Position numbers and translations under genes: made by a program
Shown here: piece by piece, positions 1 to 7,854 of the stretch
Numbering within the stretch: position 1 is the first letter of the stretch
Layout of the letters: each line of letters starts with the position of its first letter
Assembly: GCF_015221875.1 (NCBI RefSeq)
Contig: NZ_JACYGY010000002.1
Location: 929,573-993,572, forward strand
Length of the DNA stretch: 64,000 nucleotides
Reading direction: 5' to 3'
From: Dyadobacter subterraneus
GTDB taxonomy: Bacteria; Bacteroidota; Bacteroidia; Cytophagales; Spirosomataceae
Notes under the pieces: generated by a model
Told to the model about the DNA's origin: nothing
Seen by the model: the letters and a program-made list of their open reading frames with translations, nothing else
Database searches by the model: none

Positions 1-761
1 ATATTAGCCAGTTGCTTAATTCGGGTGTGATGGATATTGCTTATGATGAAGCACATTCCTTTAAACTAAATCCGGCCAGTAACCAGGTTTTATACGGAAA
101 AAGAAAAGTTGAGCTGGTGAGATTTATCTCGCTTTCTGAAAGAAAAGCCAAAGAAGAAGCACAACTTCCAAAGGAAAAACCAAAACAGGAAATTATCCGG
201 GATGCACTTTTTGAGCGTCTGAGAACACTTCGTAAACAAATTTCAGATCGTATGGGCGTTCCGCCTTATGTAGTTTTCACCGATGCCACGTTATCTGAAA
301 TGGCCCAAAAACGACCAGTTTCCGAAGCACAAATGAAGGCTGTTTCTGGTATCGGTACCGAACGTTTCCGGAATTATGGAGAAACTTTTATTAAGGAAAT
401 TGTTGATTTCGCAAGAGAAAATACAAAACCCGGAACACGTGTGGCCAAAGGAATGACGTATATTGAAACCTGGGATTTATTCAAAGCAGGTTATTCTTTA
501 AAAGTAATAGCAGAAAAGCGTGACCTGAATCCGGTTACGATTATTTCTCATTTGGTAAAATTAAAAGAAGATGGTCACGACATTAATCTGAAAGCATTAA
601 TTGACCCGGCCGTTTACAAAATCATCGTAACCGCTGCCCAGGAAATGAGTATCCGCCGAGACGAGCCATTGAAACCGCTTTTTGAATTGCTGAATGAGAA
701 ATATGATTATGGTCAGATTAAGCTGGCGTTGGCGGTTTGGGAAGAGGAGCGGGGGAATTAG
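1..761 (+). CDS. recQ: ATP-dependent DNA helicase RecQ, C-terminal part (5' end outside window)
   Basis: This is the last ~250 residues of a RecQ helicase. The frame is open to the left edge (first full codon at base 3), so the ATPase core lies upstream of the window. The visible part starts in the RQC winged-helix region (QLLNSGVMDIAYDE...). It continues into an HRDC domain at about residues 65-140 of the fragment (LFERLRTLRKQISDRMGVPPYVVF, ending near GIGTERFRNYGE). It ends with a helix-turn-helix module at about 155-205 (TWDLFKAGYSLKVIAEKRDLN). RQC-HRDC-HTH order is usual for Bacteroidota RecQ. The family unwinds DNA 3' to 5' in recombination repair. The identification is firm; nothing can be said about the missing N-terminus. 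Confidence 0.9.
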   Translation, partial: ISQLLNSGVMDIAYDEAHSFKLNPASNQVLYGKRKVELVRFISLSERKAKEEAQLPKEKPKQEIIRDALFERLRTLRKQISDRMGVPPYVVFTDATLSEMAQKRPVSEAQMKAVSGIGTERFRNYGETFIKEIVDFARENTKPGTRVAKGMTYIETWDLFKAGYSLKVIAEKRDLNPVTIISHLVKLKEDGHDINLKALIDPAVYKIIVTAAQEMSIRRDEPLKPLFELLNEKYDYGQIKLALAVWEEERGN

Positions 762-842
762 ATTTTGAAAGAGCGAATGCCTTACATGTATAATAGATAA
801 TGTCTTAATCCTCATTACCTTTACATTGAAAATTCACATATT

Positions 843-1436
843 ATGGCAAATCCTTTTTCTCTCTCTGAAATTGATAAAATTGGTAATGCGGTAGTTTATT
901 TAGCAGAGCGGATAAAACCTTTGTCTAAAACAAAATTGCTTAAACTGATTTCCCTGATTGAAGAATATAGTGTAAAAACCTACGGATTACCCTTTTTCAA
1001 TTTAGATTTTACAGTTTGGAAATTAGGTCCTGTTTCCCGCGATATCTTTGTAGATCTTTCTTCCGACGAACCAATATTACTGGCCAAATATATCCGGACG
1101 AATATAGATGTGGATGCCAGTATTGATATATTTCCTAAGGTAGAATTTTCTGATGACGAATTTTCTGATAACGAAATGAAATTGTTGGAACATATTACTA
1201 CAACTTTTAAAGACTATTCCGCCTCAGAATTGGTTCAACTCACGCATCGGAAACATTCTCTGTGGTATCTTACTGCTTTGGAACATGGTGTGCTGACATA
1301 TCTCGAAGAGGATAAAATGAACTCAACAGAGATACCAATTGACTTCTCAAGGTTACTTGATGGTATGCCGGTAAAAAAGGCTATTTATGAGGATCAGAGA
1401 GATTATCTTGGAAAAAGTCAGTCATTGAAAAATTAG
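843..1436 (+). CDS. Panacea/SocA-domain antitoxin (DUF4065 family)
   Basis: The 197-residue protein has the hallmarks of the Panacea (DUF4065, SocA-like) domain. These are a KTKLLKLISLIEEYS helix near residues 30-45, then FTVWKLGPVSRDIF around 57-70, and a later ELVQLTHRKHSLW segment matching the family's THxxxxxW signature. Panacea proteins are known as antitoxin domains that pair with many unrelated toxins. The next ORF starts 6 bases after this stop, as expected of a two-gene toxin-antitoxin operon. The ATG at 843 fits the domain start. The antitoxin assignment rests on the domain and gene arrangement; the partner's activity is not shown by sequence alone. Confidence 0.8.
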   Translation: MANPFSLSEIDKIGNAVVYLAERIKPLSKTKLLKLISLIEEYSVKTYGLPFFNLDFTVWKLGPVSRDIFVDLSSDEPILLAKYIRTNIDVDASIDIFPKVEFSDDEFSDNEMKLLEHITTTFKDYSASELVQLTHRKHSLWYLTALEHGVLTYLEEDKMNSTEIPIDFSRLLDGMPVKKAIYEDQRDYLGKSQSLKN

Positions 1437-1442
1437 ATACGA

Positions 1443-1751
1443 TTGGATAAGGAAGGCGATATTTTATATTTCGACCCATTTTATTTCAAAAATGGGAATA
1501 AGTCAAAACCTAAATATTTTATTATTTTGAAGGTGATTGAGGGTAAAGCGCTATTGGCAAGTTTACCTTCCAGTTTAGATTTTCGTCCCTCTACTTTTCT
1601 TGACAACCATGGAGGTATAGAAATTCCGGAAGCATCTTTTAACTGTTATATTTTTCAGGCGAACTATAAGGTAACCACAAATAACTGGGCATTTCCACTC
1701 GATACCTATGTTTACGGACAACAAATTGATGAATATGAAATCAGTATTTGA
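1443..1751 (+). CDS. Putative PemK/MazF-like toxin, truncated by a one-base shift
   Basis: The ORF begins with TTG six bases after the Panacea gene and encodes 102 residues. Its start, EGDILYFDPFYFKNG followed by KPKYFIILK and ALLASLPSS, resembles the opening strands of the SH3-like PemK/MazF fold (GDI...KPRP-type motif). That comparison is by eye. The frame stops at TGA 1749-1751, but coding-like sequence continues in the -1 frame to 1882. Adding one T to the T run at 1747-1749 would give a 146-residue protein reading smoothly across the join. The intact gene would then end 3 bases before the convergent tag gene. As written, the product lacks its C-terminal third and may be inactive. Confidence 0.6.
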   Translation: MDKEGDILYFDPFYFKNGNKSKPKYFIILKVIEGKALLASLPSSLDFRPSTFLDNHGGIEIPEASFNCYIFQANYKVTTNNWAFPLDTYVYGQQIDEYEISI

Positions 1752-1882
1752 AGGATATTTATCCTGTTGAAGGCCTGGATTATAAAATAATTGGAATCCT
1801 GTTAATTAGTGAATTTGAAAAGTTGATAAGTTGTTTTAAAAATTCTGCTAATGTAAAGCGGAAATTTAAAAGGCTTTTATAG
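1750..1882 (+). pseudogene. Displaced C-terminal remainder of the putative toxin
   Basis: This stretch lies in the -1 frame relative to the upstream ORF. It is open for about 44 codons and translates to LKDIYPVEGLDYKIIG followed by LLISEFEKLISCF and a basic tail, NVKRKFKRLL, before TAG at 1880-1882. It has no start codon or ribosome binding site of its own. Its composition is protein-like, and it fills the space up to the convergent gene ending at 1886. The simplest reading is that it is the severed C-terminus of the 1443-1751 product. There is no recognisable slippery heptamer at the join, so programmed frameshifting is less likely than a contracted T run or a sequencing error. Confidence 0.6.
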
Positions 1883-1885
1883 TTA

Positions 1886-2422
1886 TTAGGATGTTTGATT
1901 TATTTCCACATAAACCGGACACTCAACACTATGCGCACCAGGCAAATACCCGGTGCTCATTAAAAATTCATTCACAATTTCGCCACCCACAAATTTGAAA
2001 TTCTTTTTGAATAATTTCAACCAATCTGTTAGTGGCAAAGGATGATGTGCATCAAGCCAGTTTTTGAAAGAACGATATTCCTTTTTCAACTCAACTATTT
2101 TTTGTGCGTTAACGATGGCGGCGTTAATCTTCAAACGATTACGTATTATTCCCGGATCGAGCAACAATCTTTCACAATCTTCCTCTGTGTAGGCAGCAAT
2201 TTTTTCAATAGAAAAGTCACTATAAGCCTTTCTAAAACCTTCCTGTTTACGCAACATCAATGTCCAGCTTAATCCGGCCTGATTTATTTCAAGAATAAAT
2301 CTTCCGAACAATTCGTCATCGTCATCAATCTGAAAACCATATTGATGATCGTGATAATGTTTATGAAGCAGATAATCCGGAAGTTCGGATGGATTGTTGT
2401 TTACGTAATCGCAGTAAGACAT
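1886..2422 (-). CDS. tag: DNA-3-methyladenine glycosylase I
   Basis: The 178-residue protein matches Tag, the glycosylase that removes 3-methyladenine from alkylated DNA. Visible signatures are YHDHQYG near residues 23-29, EINQAGLSW with the expected catalytic acid at Glu45, DPGIIRNRLKI at 89-99, and FKFVGGEIVNEFL at 142-154. The structural zinc ligands of the family are accounted for by Cys4, His24, His164 and Cys168. The gene follows the GyrI-like gene with a 5-base gap, so the two are probably cotranscribed. Its 3' end converges on the toxin-antitoxin pair. Confidence 0.9.
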   Translation of the reverse strand: MSYCDYVNNNPSELPDYLLHKHYHDHQYGFQIDDDDELFGRFILEINQAGLSWTLMLRKQEGFRKAYSDFSIEKIAAYTEEDCERLLLDPGIIRNRLKINAAIVNAQKIVELKKEYRSFKNWLDAHHPLPLTDWLKLFKKNFKFVGGEIVNEFLMSTGYLPGAHSVECPVYVEINQTS

Positions 2423-2427
2423 ATATA

Positions 2428-2892
2428 TTAAGGCTCGGTAATTCCTATTTGAATCTCGGTAGTATTGGCGTCCCGGTTTTGAAAATCCATATTCAGATAA
2501 ATTTCCCGGTTTTCTCCACTCATGGTCAGGCCGCTGGAAAGTATTTGGGGAATCAGTGTGCCGTAAGATTCTCCAAGCTTATCCCAATCGCCCGAATGCT
2601 GTGTTGTTGCGCAATGAAATGGTCTTAGACTTTTCAATCTGAAATCAGAATTGCTCAATTCTTTTTCTTTAAAAGTAATAGGCAAAGCAATGGTAAGCGA
2701 AAATACAGTTTCCGGATTTCCATCCATTCCTTCATAAATCCAGTAAACAGGTCCCGTTATTTCCAGATCGTTTTGTACAGCAGCCTGATACATTTTATGA
2801 GCAACCACGCGGACATATTCTCCAATTTCGGAAAGTTTTGTTTTTGTTTCAAAACATAAAACCTGCATTGGATGTATTTTCTTCAATTCCAT
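2428..2892 (-). CDS. GyrI-like small-molecule-binding domain protein
   Basis: The 154-residue protein resembles the GyrI-like/AraC effector-binding fold: an N-terminal strand MELKKIHPMQVLCFETKTKL, then a central GPVYWIYEGMD and a C-terminal FHCATTQHSGDWDKLGESYGTLIPQIL segment. No DNA-binding domain is attached. Stand-alone members of this fold bind hydrophobic small molecules, and some inhibit gyrase or hydrolyse xenobiotics; which applies here cannot be told. It lies directly upstream of tag on the same strand, suggesting one transcript. Family level is fairly sure, function is not. Confidence 0.6.
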   Translation of the reverse strand: MELKKIHPMQVLCFETKTKLSEIGEYVRVVAHKMYQAAVQNDLEITGPVYWIYEGMDGNPETVFSLTIALPITFKEKELSNSDFRLKSLRPFHCATTQHSGDWDKLGESYGTLIPQILSSGLTMSGENREIYLNMDFQNRDANTTEIQIGITEP

Positions 2893-2975
2893 AAGAGTTT
2901 ATTTTGTTAGTTGATTTAGCAAAATAAAACACTCGAAGTGACAGCCCTATGTCAGGATGATTTCAAAGAATCAAT

Positions 2976-3689
2976 TTATTTCTTCCTTATCCGGCGAACA
3001 GTTTGTTTCAGCCATGGATAGCTGATGTAAACAACTTTTGTTGCAGCAATACCAATTCCTGCGCCCATTAATACATCTGCCAGCCAGTGATTGTTTTGTA
3101 AAATGCGCGCTCCGCCAACCGCTGTGGCCGTGGTGTAGCCTCCTATACTATACCAAACGCTTCTGTGACCATACTCTTCATGTAAAATGGTAGCATTGGC
3201 AAAAGCGCTGGTAGCGTGTCCTGAAGGGAATGATTTGTTATCTTCTCCATTAGGCCTGGGATATTTTGAAATTATTTTCAAACTTCCTGTTACGCCCTGC
3301 GCTATAATGTTGGAAAGAATGGCTAGTACAAGCTGATCGCCGAAAGAATGCTTGCCCTTAACACCGGCAGCACCAAGGCTAAGGCTTACGACACCTGGAA
3401 GATACCGGATGAAATCATCCGTATGGCTTGCGTGAAAGTTTGGATACTGACTTACAACATGGGATTGTAAATGTCTGCTGATTGAGCCCTGGGTTACAAA
3501 GGCTGCCAGTGCAAGCGTAACAGGCGGAACGACTTCTATTGGCCGCACCTGCCAAAGTTTTTCCTGCTTTTTTTGAACCAAAGTATCGTGGTAAACAGAA
3601 TCGACAGCCTGAGCGGCGGCATTCATTGAAAATAAACCCTGACAGATAAAAGTTACAAAAAAGACGCAGCGTGTAAACTGTTTTTTCAT
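2976..3689 (-). CDS. PAP2-family membrane phosphatase
   Basis: The 237-residue protein has all three motifs of the type 2 phosphatidic acid phosphatase superfamily: K-x-x-x-RP in SKYPRPNGED, PSGH in SFPSGHATSAF, and the third motif with His and Asp in ARILQNNHWLADVLMG. An N-terminal signal or anchor (MKKQFTRCVFFVTFICQGL, ending ...AAAQA) and several hydrophobic helices place it at the envelope. Such enzymes remove phosphate from lipids such as phosphatidate, undecaprenyl diphosphate or lipid A; the substrate is not evident. It lies downstream of kdsA on the same strand with a 62-base gap. Assignment to the superfamily is firm. Confidence 0.85.
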   Translation of the reverse strand: MKKQFTRCVFFVTFICQGLFSMNAAAQAVDSVYHDTLVQKKQEKLWQVRPIEVVPPVTLALAAFVTQGSISRHLQSHVVSQYPNFHASHTDDFIRYLPGVVSLSLGAAGVKGKHSFGDQLVLAILSNIIAQGVTGSLKIISKYPRPNGEDNKSFPSGHATSAFANATILHEEYGHRSVWYSIGGYTTATAVGGARILQNNHWLADVLMGAGIGIAATKVVYISYPWLKQTVRRIRKK

Positions 3690-3751
3690 GAAAGTGAGTA
3701 GTAGAAAAAGATTGCGGCAAGGGCCGCAATCTGAATTGAAGTATGCTGATC

Positions 3752-4564
3752 TTATAAAATCGCTTCTCTAACGCGCACTAATTTTTCCAGTAATCCTTCA
3801 AGCTGATCCAATGGCAGCATATTAGCTCCATCCGATTTCGCTTCTGCCGGATTGAAATGCGTTTCAATAAAAAGTCCGTCTGCCCCAACAGCAATGGCAG
3901 CTTTTGCTATGGTTTCTATCAATTTCGGTTTTCCGCCAGTGACGCCTGATTCCTGGTTGGGCTGTTGCAAAGAATGCGTGCAATCCATAATTACCGGCAC
4001 ATCAAAAGCACGCATGGCCGGTAAGTTTCGATAATCAACAATCAGTTCACCATAACCAAAACTATTTCCGCGATCCGTCAATAAAACCTGGCAATCAGGA
4101 TTCGTTTCATTTATTTTTTCAACAGCAAACTTCATGGAAGCACCCGAAAGAAACTGTCCTTTTTTCACATTTACCGCCTTTCCGGTACGAGCCGCTGCTG
4201 CAATTAATTCCGTTTGACGACATAAAAATGCAGGAATTTGCAAAACATCCACATATTCCGCAGCAAAAGCTGCTTCATGGGATTCATGAATATCGGTAAC
4301 CGTAGGAACGCCAAAGGTCTGACCGATTTCCTGTAAAATTTTCAAAGCTTTTTCATCACCGATTCCTGTAAAAGAATCCACTTTGGTGCGATTTGCTTTG
4401 CGATAAGATCCTTTGAAAATATATGGTATTTTAAGCCTGTCTGTCAGAGTCACAATATGTTCTGCAATACGCAATGCCATATCTCTCCCTTCGATAGCAC
4501 AAGGGCCGGCCATGAGGAAAAACTGGGGAGAATCTGTGTTTTTTAGTTTTGGAATTGACAACAT
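3752..4564 (-). CDS. kdsA: 3-deoxy-8-phosphooctulonate synthase (KDO-8-phosphate synthase)
   Basis: KdsA condenses phosphoenolpyruvate with arabinose-5-phosphate to KDO-8-phosphate, the first committed step to the KDO of lipopolysaccharide. The product contains MAGPCAIEGRDMALRIAEHI, FKGSYRKANRTKVDSFTG, GVPTVTDIHE, QIPAFLCRQTELI, NVKKGQFLSG, LTDRGNSFGYGELIVDYR, MDCTHSLQQP and FIETHFNP, all typical of the family. The ATG at 4564 gives 270 residues. A TTG five codons upstream (4579) is in frame but unlikely. Divergent from acpP. Confidence 0.95.
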   Translation of the reverse strand: MLSIPKLKNTDSPQFFLMAGPCAIEGRDMALRIAEHIVTLTDRLKIPYIFKGSYRKANRTKVDSFTGIGDEKALKILQEIGQTFGVPTVTDIHESHEAAFAAEYVDVLQIPAFLCRQTELIAAAARTGKAVNVKKGQFLSGASMKFAVEKINETNPDCQVLLTDRGNSFGYGELIVDYRNLPAMRAFDVPVIMDCTHSLQQPNQESGVTGGKPKLIETIAKAAIAVGADGLFIETHFNPAEAKSDGANMLPLDQLEGLLEKLVRVREAIL

Positions 4565-4732
4565 AATACTAATAATCAAAAATTAATAAAGTTCTGTAAA
4601 GGTACGGTTATCTGCAATCTTCTCTATGTGATTCGTTGTATTCGTGGAACTTATATGGTTAAGCATTTGATATTCTGTTTCTTTTATTTCCTGTGCTTTA
4701 TCTCAACTATTATGACACGTATTAAAAAAATG

Positions 4733-4759
4733 TTGACAAAGTGAAGTAGAATATCTTTC
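4733..4759 (+). promoter_or_regulatory. Putative acpP promoter
   Basis: TTG at 4733-4735 is followed after 16 bases by TATCTTTC (4752-4759), which matches the Bacteroidota -7 consensus TAnnTTTG in seven of eight positions. It lies 34 bases upstream of the acpP start. The spacing is slightly short of the usual 17-23 bases. Confidence 0.5.
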
Positions 4760-4793
4760 TTTGTTGCGATTTTAACCAAAAAGTGTTTACAAA

Positions 4794-5030
4794 ATGTCAG
4801 CAATTGCAGAAAGAGTTAAGCAAATTATCGTCGAAAAACTCGGCGTAGAAGAGTCGGAGGTAACGCCAGAAGCAAACTTCCAAAACGACTTGGGAGCGGA
4901 CTCTCTAGATACCGTTGAGTTGATTATGGAATTTGAGAAAGAATTCAATCTTTCTATTCCTGATGATCAAGCCGAGAACATTGGTACAGTTGGTCAGGCT
5001 GTTGCATATCTGGAAGAAAACGTAAAATAG
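4794..5030 (+). CDS. acpP: Acyl carrier protein
   Basis: The 78-residue acidic protein is a canonical fatty-acid-synthesis ACP. It has the DSLD phosphopantetheine attachment motif ([20 protein letters not shown]), with Ser37 as the modified serine, and the usual four-helix length. It carries the growing acyl chain for the FAS II enzymes. The gene is followed 44 bases later by fabF and then rnc, the conserved acpP-fabF-rnc order, so the three are probably cotranscribed. Confidence 0.97.
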   Translation: MSAIAERVKQIIVEKLGVEESEVTPEANFQNDLGADSLDTVELIMEFEKEFNLSIPDDQAENIGTVGQAVAYLEENVK

Positions 5031-5074
5031 TTTTACGGTTTTCCAGTATCATCTTCTTTTTCTGTCCCTATTTT

Positions 5075-6328
5075 ATGAGTTTTAAGCGAGTTGTAATTAC
5101 CGGTATGGGCGCATTGACGCCTATTGGAAATGATGTTCCTACCTATTGGAAAAATTTAGTTGCAGGCGTGAGCGGTGCTGCGCCTATAACAAGGTTTGAT
5201 GCCGAACGGTTTCGGACCCGATTTGCCTGTGAGGTAAAAGGGTTGGACATACAGGATTACATTCCGCGCCAGGAAGCTCGTAAAATGGATCCATTTACCC
5301 AGTATGCCGTTATTGCAACTGATGAAGCAATGAAGGACGCCGGCTTTGACGCAGATACACTTGATCTCGACAAAGCCGGTGTAATTTGGGGTTCGGGAAT
5401 TGGTGGTTTGAAAACTTTTGAAGACGAAGTGTTGAACTTCTCTGACGGAGGTAGAAACCCACGTTTCAACCCGTTCTTTATCCCGAAAATGATTGCTGAT
5501 AGCGCGTCTGGAGTTCTTTCCATCCGTTACGGTTTTCGTGGACCAACTTTCATTACTGTTTCTGCATGTGCGTCTGCAACCAATGCCTTGATTGATGCCT
5601 ACAATTATATCCGTCTGGGTATGATGAATGTATGTATTTCAGGTGGTTCTGAGGCTGCAATTACAAATGCAGGTGTGGGTGGATTCAATGCTTTAAAAGC
5701 GTTGTCAGAAAATAATGATTCACCTGAAACGGCTTCACGCCCTTATGATAAGGATAGAGACGGATTCGTTTTGGGAGAAGGTGGTGCTGCTTTGATTCTC
5801 GAAGAGTACGAACATGCCAAAGCACGTGGTGCTAAAATTTATGCTGAAATGATTGGCGGTGGCATGTCCTCAGACGCTTATCACATTACCGCTCCGCATC
5901 CGGAAGGACGCGGCGCTTACATGGTAATGAAAAATACGCTGGAAAATGCCGGATTGCAGCCTGAGGATATTGATTATATCAATACTCATGGAACTTCAAC
6001 ACCAATCGGTGATCCTCAGGAAATTAAAGCCATCGAGAAATTCTTTGGTGAACATGCCTACAACATGAGCATAAGCTCAACCAAATCCATGACCGGGCAT
6101 TTGCTTGGTGGTGCGGGTGCGATTGAAGCAGCGGCTTGCATTATGGCTATCCAGGATCAGATTATTCCTCCGACGATTAACCACTTTACGGATGATCCGG
6201 AAATTAATCCCCGGTTGAATCTTACTTTTAACACAGCACAAAAACGCAAGGTCGATATAGCCCTAAGTAATACTTTTGGTTTTGGCGGTCATAATGCTTC
6301 CGTTATTTTCAAGAGGTTCGAGGAATAA
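5075..6328 (+). CDS. fabF: 3-oxoacyl-ACP synthase II (KAS II)
   Basis: The 417-residue enzyme elongates acyl-ACP by decarboxylative Claisen condensation with malonyl-ACP. The Cys-His-His catalytic set is visible: Cys165 in TVSACASATN, His305 in INTHGTSTP and His342 in SMTGHLLGG, with the conserved lysine at 337 (STKSMTG). The GFGGHN glycine-rich C-terminal loop is also present. Length and motifs are typical of FabF rather than FabB. It sits between acpP and rnc in one probable operon. Confidence 0.95.
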   Translation: MSFKRVVITGMGALTPIGNDVPTYWKNLVAGVSGAAPITRFDAERFRTRFACEVKGLDIQDYIPRQEARKMDPFTQYAVIATDEAMKDAGFDADTLDLDKAGVIWGSGIGGLKTFEDEVLNFSDGGRNPRFNPFFIPKMIADSASGVLSIRYGFRGPTFITVSACASATNALIDAYNYIRLGMMNVCISGGSEAAITNAGVGGFNALKALSENNDSPETASRPYDKDRDGFVLGEGGAALILEEYEHAKARGAKIYAEMIGGGMSSDAYHITAPHPEGRGAYMVMKNTLENAGLQPEDIDYINTHGTSTPIGDPQEIKAIEKFFGEHAYNMSISSTKSMTGHLLGGAGAIEAAACIMAIQDQIIPPTINHFTDDPEINPRLNLTFNTAQKRKVDIALSNTFGFGGHNASVIFKRFEE

Positions 6329-6336
6329 TTAACTTA

Positions 6337-7089
6337 TTGATTTTGGCAAAACGAATTCTTTTACCGATCCTCGCTTTATTTAGAACCGGAAGTCCTGAGG
6401 ATAAGAAATTTAAGGAATCTATTGCGCATGTAATTGGTGATCGCCCTTCTAACCTGGGTGTATACCAATTGGCATTCCGCCATACATCTGCCTCTCGTGA
6501 AACAGCGATCAAGGGTTTTCGTGAATCAAACGAAAGGCTTGAATATCTGGGTGACGCGGTGCTGGGAATGGTTGTTGCCGAATTTTTATTTACCAAATAT
6601 CCATACAAAGACGAAGGATTTCTCACCGAAATCCGCTCACGGATTGTTAACCGTGAATCGTTAAATCAAATTTCCCGTAAACTTGGCCTAGACCGGTTGA
6701 TCGAATATGATGGAAACCGTCGTGGTATGTCGCCAAGATCCTCCATGTATGGCGATGCGCTGGAAGCATTCGTTGGAGCGATTTATCTGGATAAAGGATT
6801 TCGTTTTACAAGGAAATTTATCATCAGTAAGCTTTTAACACATTACGATCTGGACGATATCATCCAGAACAATATTAACTTCAAAAGCCTTATCATCGAA
6901 TGGGCACAACGGGAAGGAAAGGAAATTCGCTTCGAAATTCTGGAAGAACGTGGAACCCGCCATCACCGTGAATTTATCTCCCAAATTTTAGTTAACGACG
7001 AGCCGTTCGCTGTTGGTAATGGTTTTACCAAAAAGAAGGCCGAACAATCTGCATCTGAAAGAGCTTGTGAACAGCTTGAATTGAAATAG
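6337..7089 (+). CDS. rnc: Ribonuclease III
   Basis: RNase III cleaves double-stranded RNA in rRNA maturation and mRNA turnover. The catalytic signature NERLEYLGDAVLGMVVAEFL is present at about residues 65-84, followed by GDALEAFVGAIYLDKGF near 144-160. A C-terminal dsRNA-binding domain covers about 182-248, from FKSLIIEWAQREGK to the KKAEQSASERACEQL helix. No ATG lies close to the start of homology. The likely initiators are TTG at 6337 or TTG at 6343. The gene begins 8 bases after fabF, supporting cotranscription. Confidence 0.93.
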   Translation: MILAKRILLPILALFRTGSPEDKKFKESIAHVIGDRPSNLGVYQLAFRHTSASRETAIKGFRESNERLEYLGDAVLGMVVAEFLFTKYPYKDEGFLTEIRSRIVNRESLNQISRKLGLDRLIEYDGNRRGMSPRSSMYGDALEAFVGAIYLDKGFRFTRKFIISKLLTHYDLDDIIQNNINFKSLIIEWAQREGKEIRFEILEERGTRHHREFISQILVNDEPFAVGNGFTKKKAEQSASERACEQLELK

Positions 7090-7146
7090 GTTGTTTTTTA
7101 ATCTATCTAATCTTCGGTATTTTTCGAAATTCTCCCATCATCCGTC

Positions 7147-7493
7147 CCGTGGATTGAAATCCACGGCTACAATGTCGGTCATGCCTACGGCCTTTTTAAA
7201 TCTTGGATTATCATTTTTCCTACAATACCGGCCATTGCTACGGCATTTTGCAGATCTTGAATAATCTATTTTCCGTGGATTGAAATCCACGGCTACAATG
7301 TCGGTCATGCCTACGGCCTTTTTAAATCTTGGATTATCATTTTCCCTACAATACCGGCCATTGCTACGGCATTTTTCCAGATCTTAAATAATCAATTTTC
7401 CGTGGATTGAAATCCTCGGCTACAATATCGGCCATGCCTACGGCATTTTTAAATCTTGGATAATTGGGTTTTTGCGTGGGTTGAAATCCATGG
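7147..7493 (+). repeat. Tandem array of REP-like palindromic repeats, ~126-bp unit
   Basis: Four copies of a palindrome of the form CCGTGGAT-TGAA-ATCCACGG start at 7147, 7273, 7400 and 7474. The first two are perfect; the third and fourth have substitutions. The first three lie 126-127 bases apart in a tandem unit whose two halves are themselves related (CTACAATGTCGGTCATGCCTACGGC-like and CTACAATACCGGCCATTGCTACGGC-like). Each palindrome is followed by GGCTACA or a variant. The array fills most of the gap between rnc and hsp20. It resembles REP/BIME elements spread by TnpA-REP transposases, but no such transposase is in the window. Confidence 0.8.
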
Positions 7494-7561
7494 CCATGAT
7501 ATTTGTAATGTTTATGGTATTTTATATTATCAAATTGCCGGAGGCAAGGCCGACCTTGTAG

Positions 7562-7581
7562 CCGCGGAATTTATTCCGTGG
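7562..7581. repeat. Inverted-orientation REP-like palindrome
   Basis: CCGCGGAATTTATTCCGTGG is an imperfect palindrome preceded by TTGTAG. This is the reverse-complement flank of the GGCTACA that follows the palindromes at 7147-7493. It therefore looks like a fifth, diverged copy in the opposite orientation that closes the array. Confidence 0.6.
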
Positions 7582-7666
7582 GGAACGGTAATCTCCATCT
7601 TCTCTTTTCCAGTACCGTAGTTACGGCCCATATATTTTACGGTGCCCCTAATTCTAAATAGAATAT

Positions 7667-7719
7667 TGTCATAAATTCTGTCTTAAATTGAAAAAATCGG
7701 CCATTATGTCACTTAAATT
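7667..7719 (+). promoter_or_regulatory. Direct repeats upstream of hsp20
   Basis: TGTCATAAATT (7667-7677) and TGTCTTAAATT (7679-7689) repeat at 12-base spacing. A variant, TGTCACTTAAATT, follows at 7707-7719. They lie 136-188 bases upstream of the hsp20 start. They could be regulator sites or chance in AT-rich DNA. No clear TAnnTTTG promoter was found between them and the gene; the rest of 7582-7854 holds nothing else I recognise. Confidence 0.3.
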
Positions 7720-7854
7720 TATATTTTTTCGATTAGTAAGACATTTTGTCCGTAATTTCCCCCTTTTTTCTCATCGGTACAAAAGTTTTAAAAACCCTAG
7801 CATACCGCAACGGTACTTAAACTTAAAATCACAAAAAATAAAACCTATAAAACC

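Noticed and set aside
1738..1752. Programmed -1 ribosomal frameshift in the toxin gene
   Set aside because: No slippery heptamer of the X-XXY-YYZ type and no stimulatory hairpin were seen at the junction; a lost T is simpler.
7147..7581. CRISPR array
   Set aside because: The spacing is 126, 127 and 74 bases, the sequence between palindromes is itself repeated rather than unique, and there are no cas genes.
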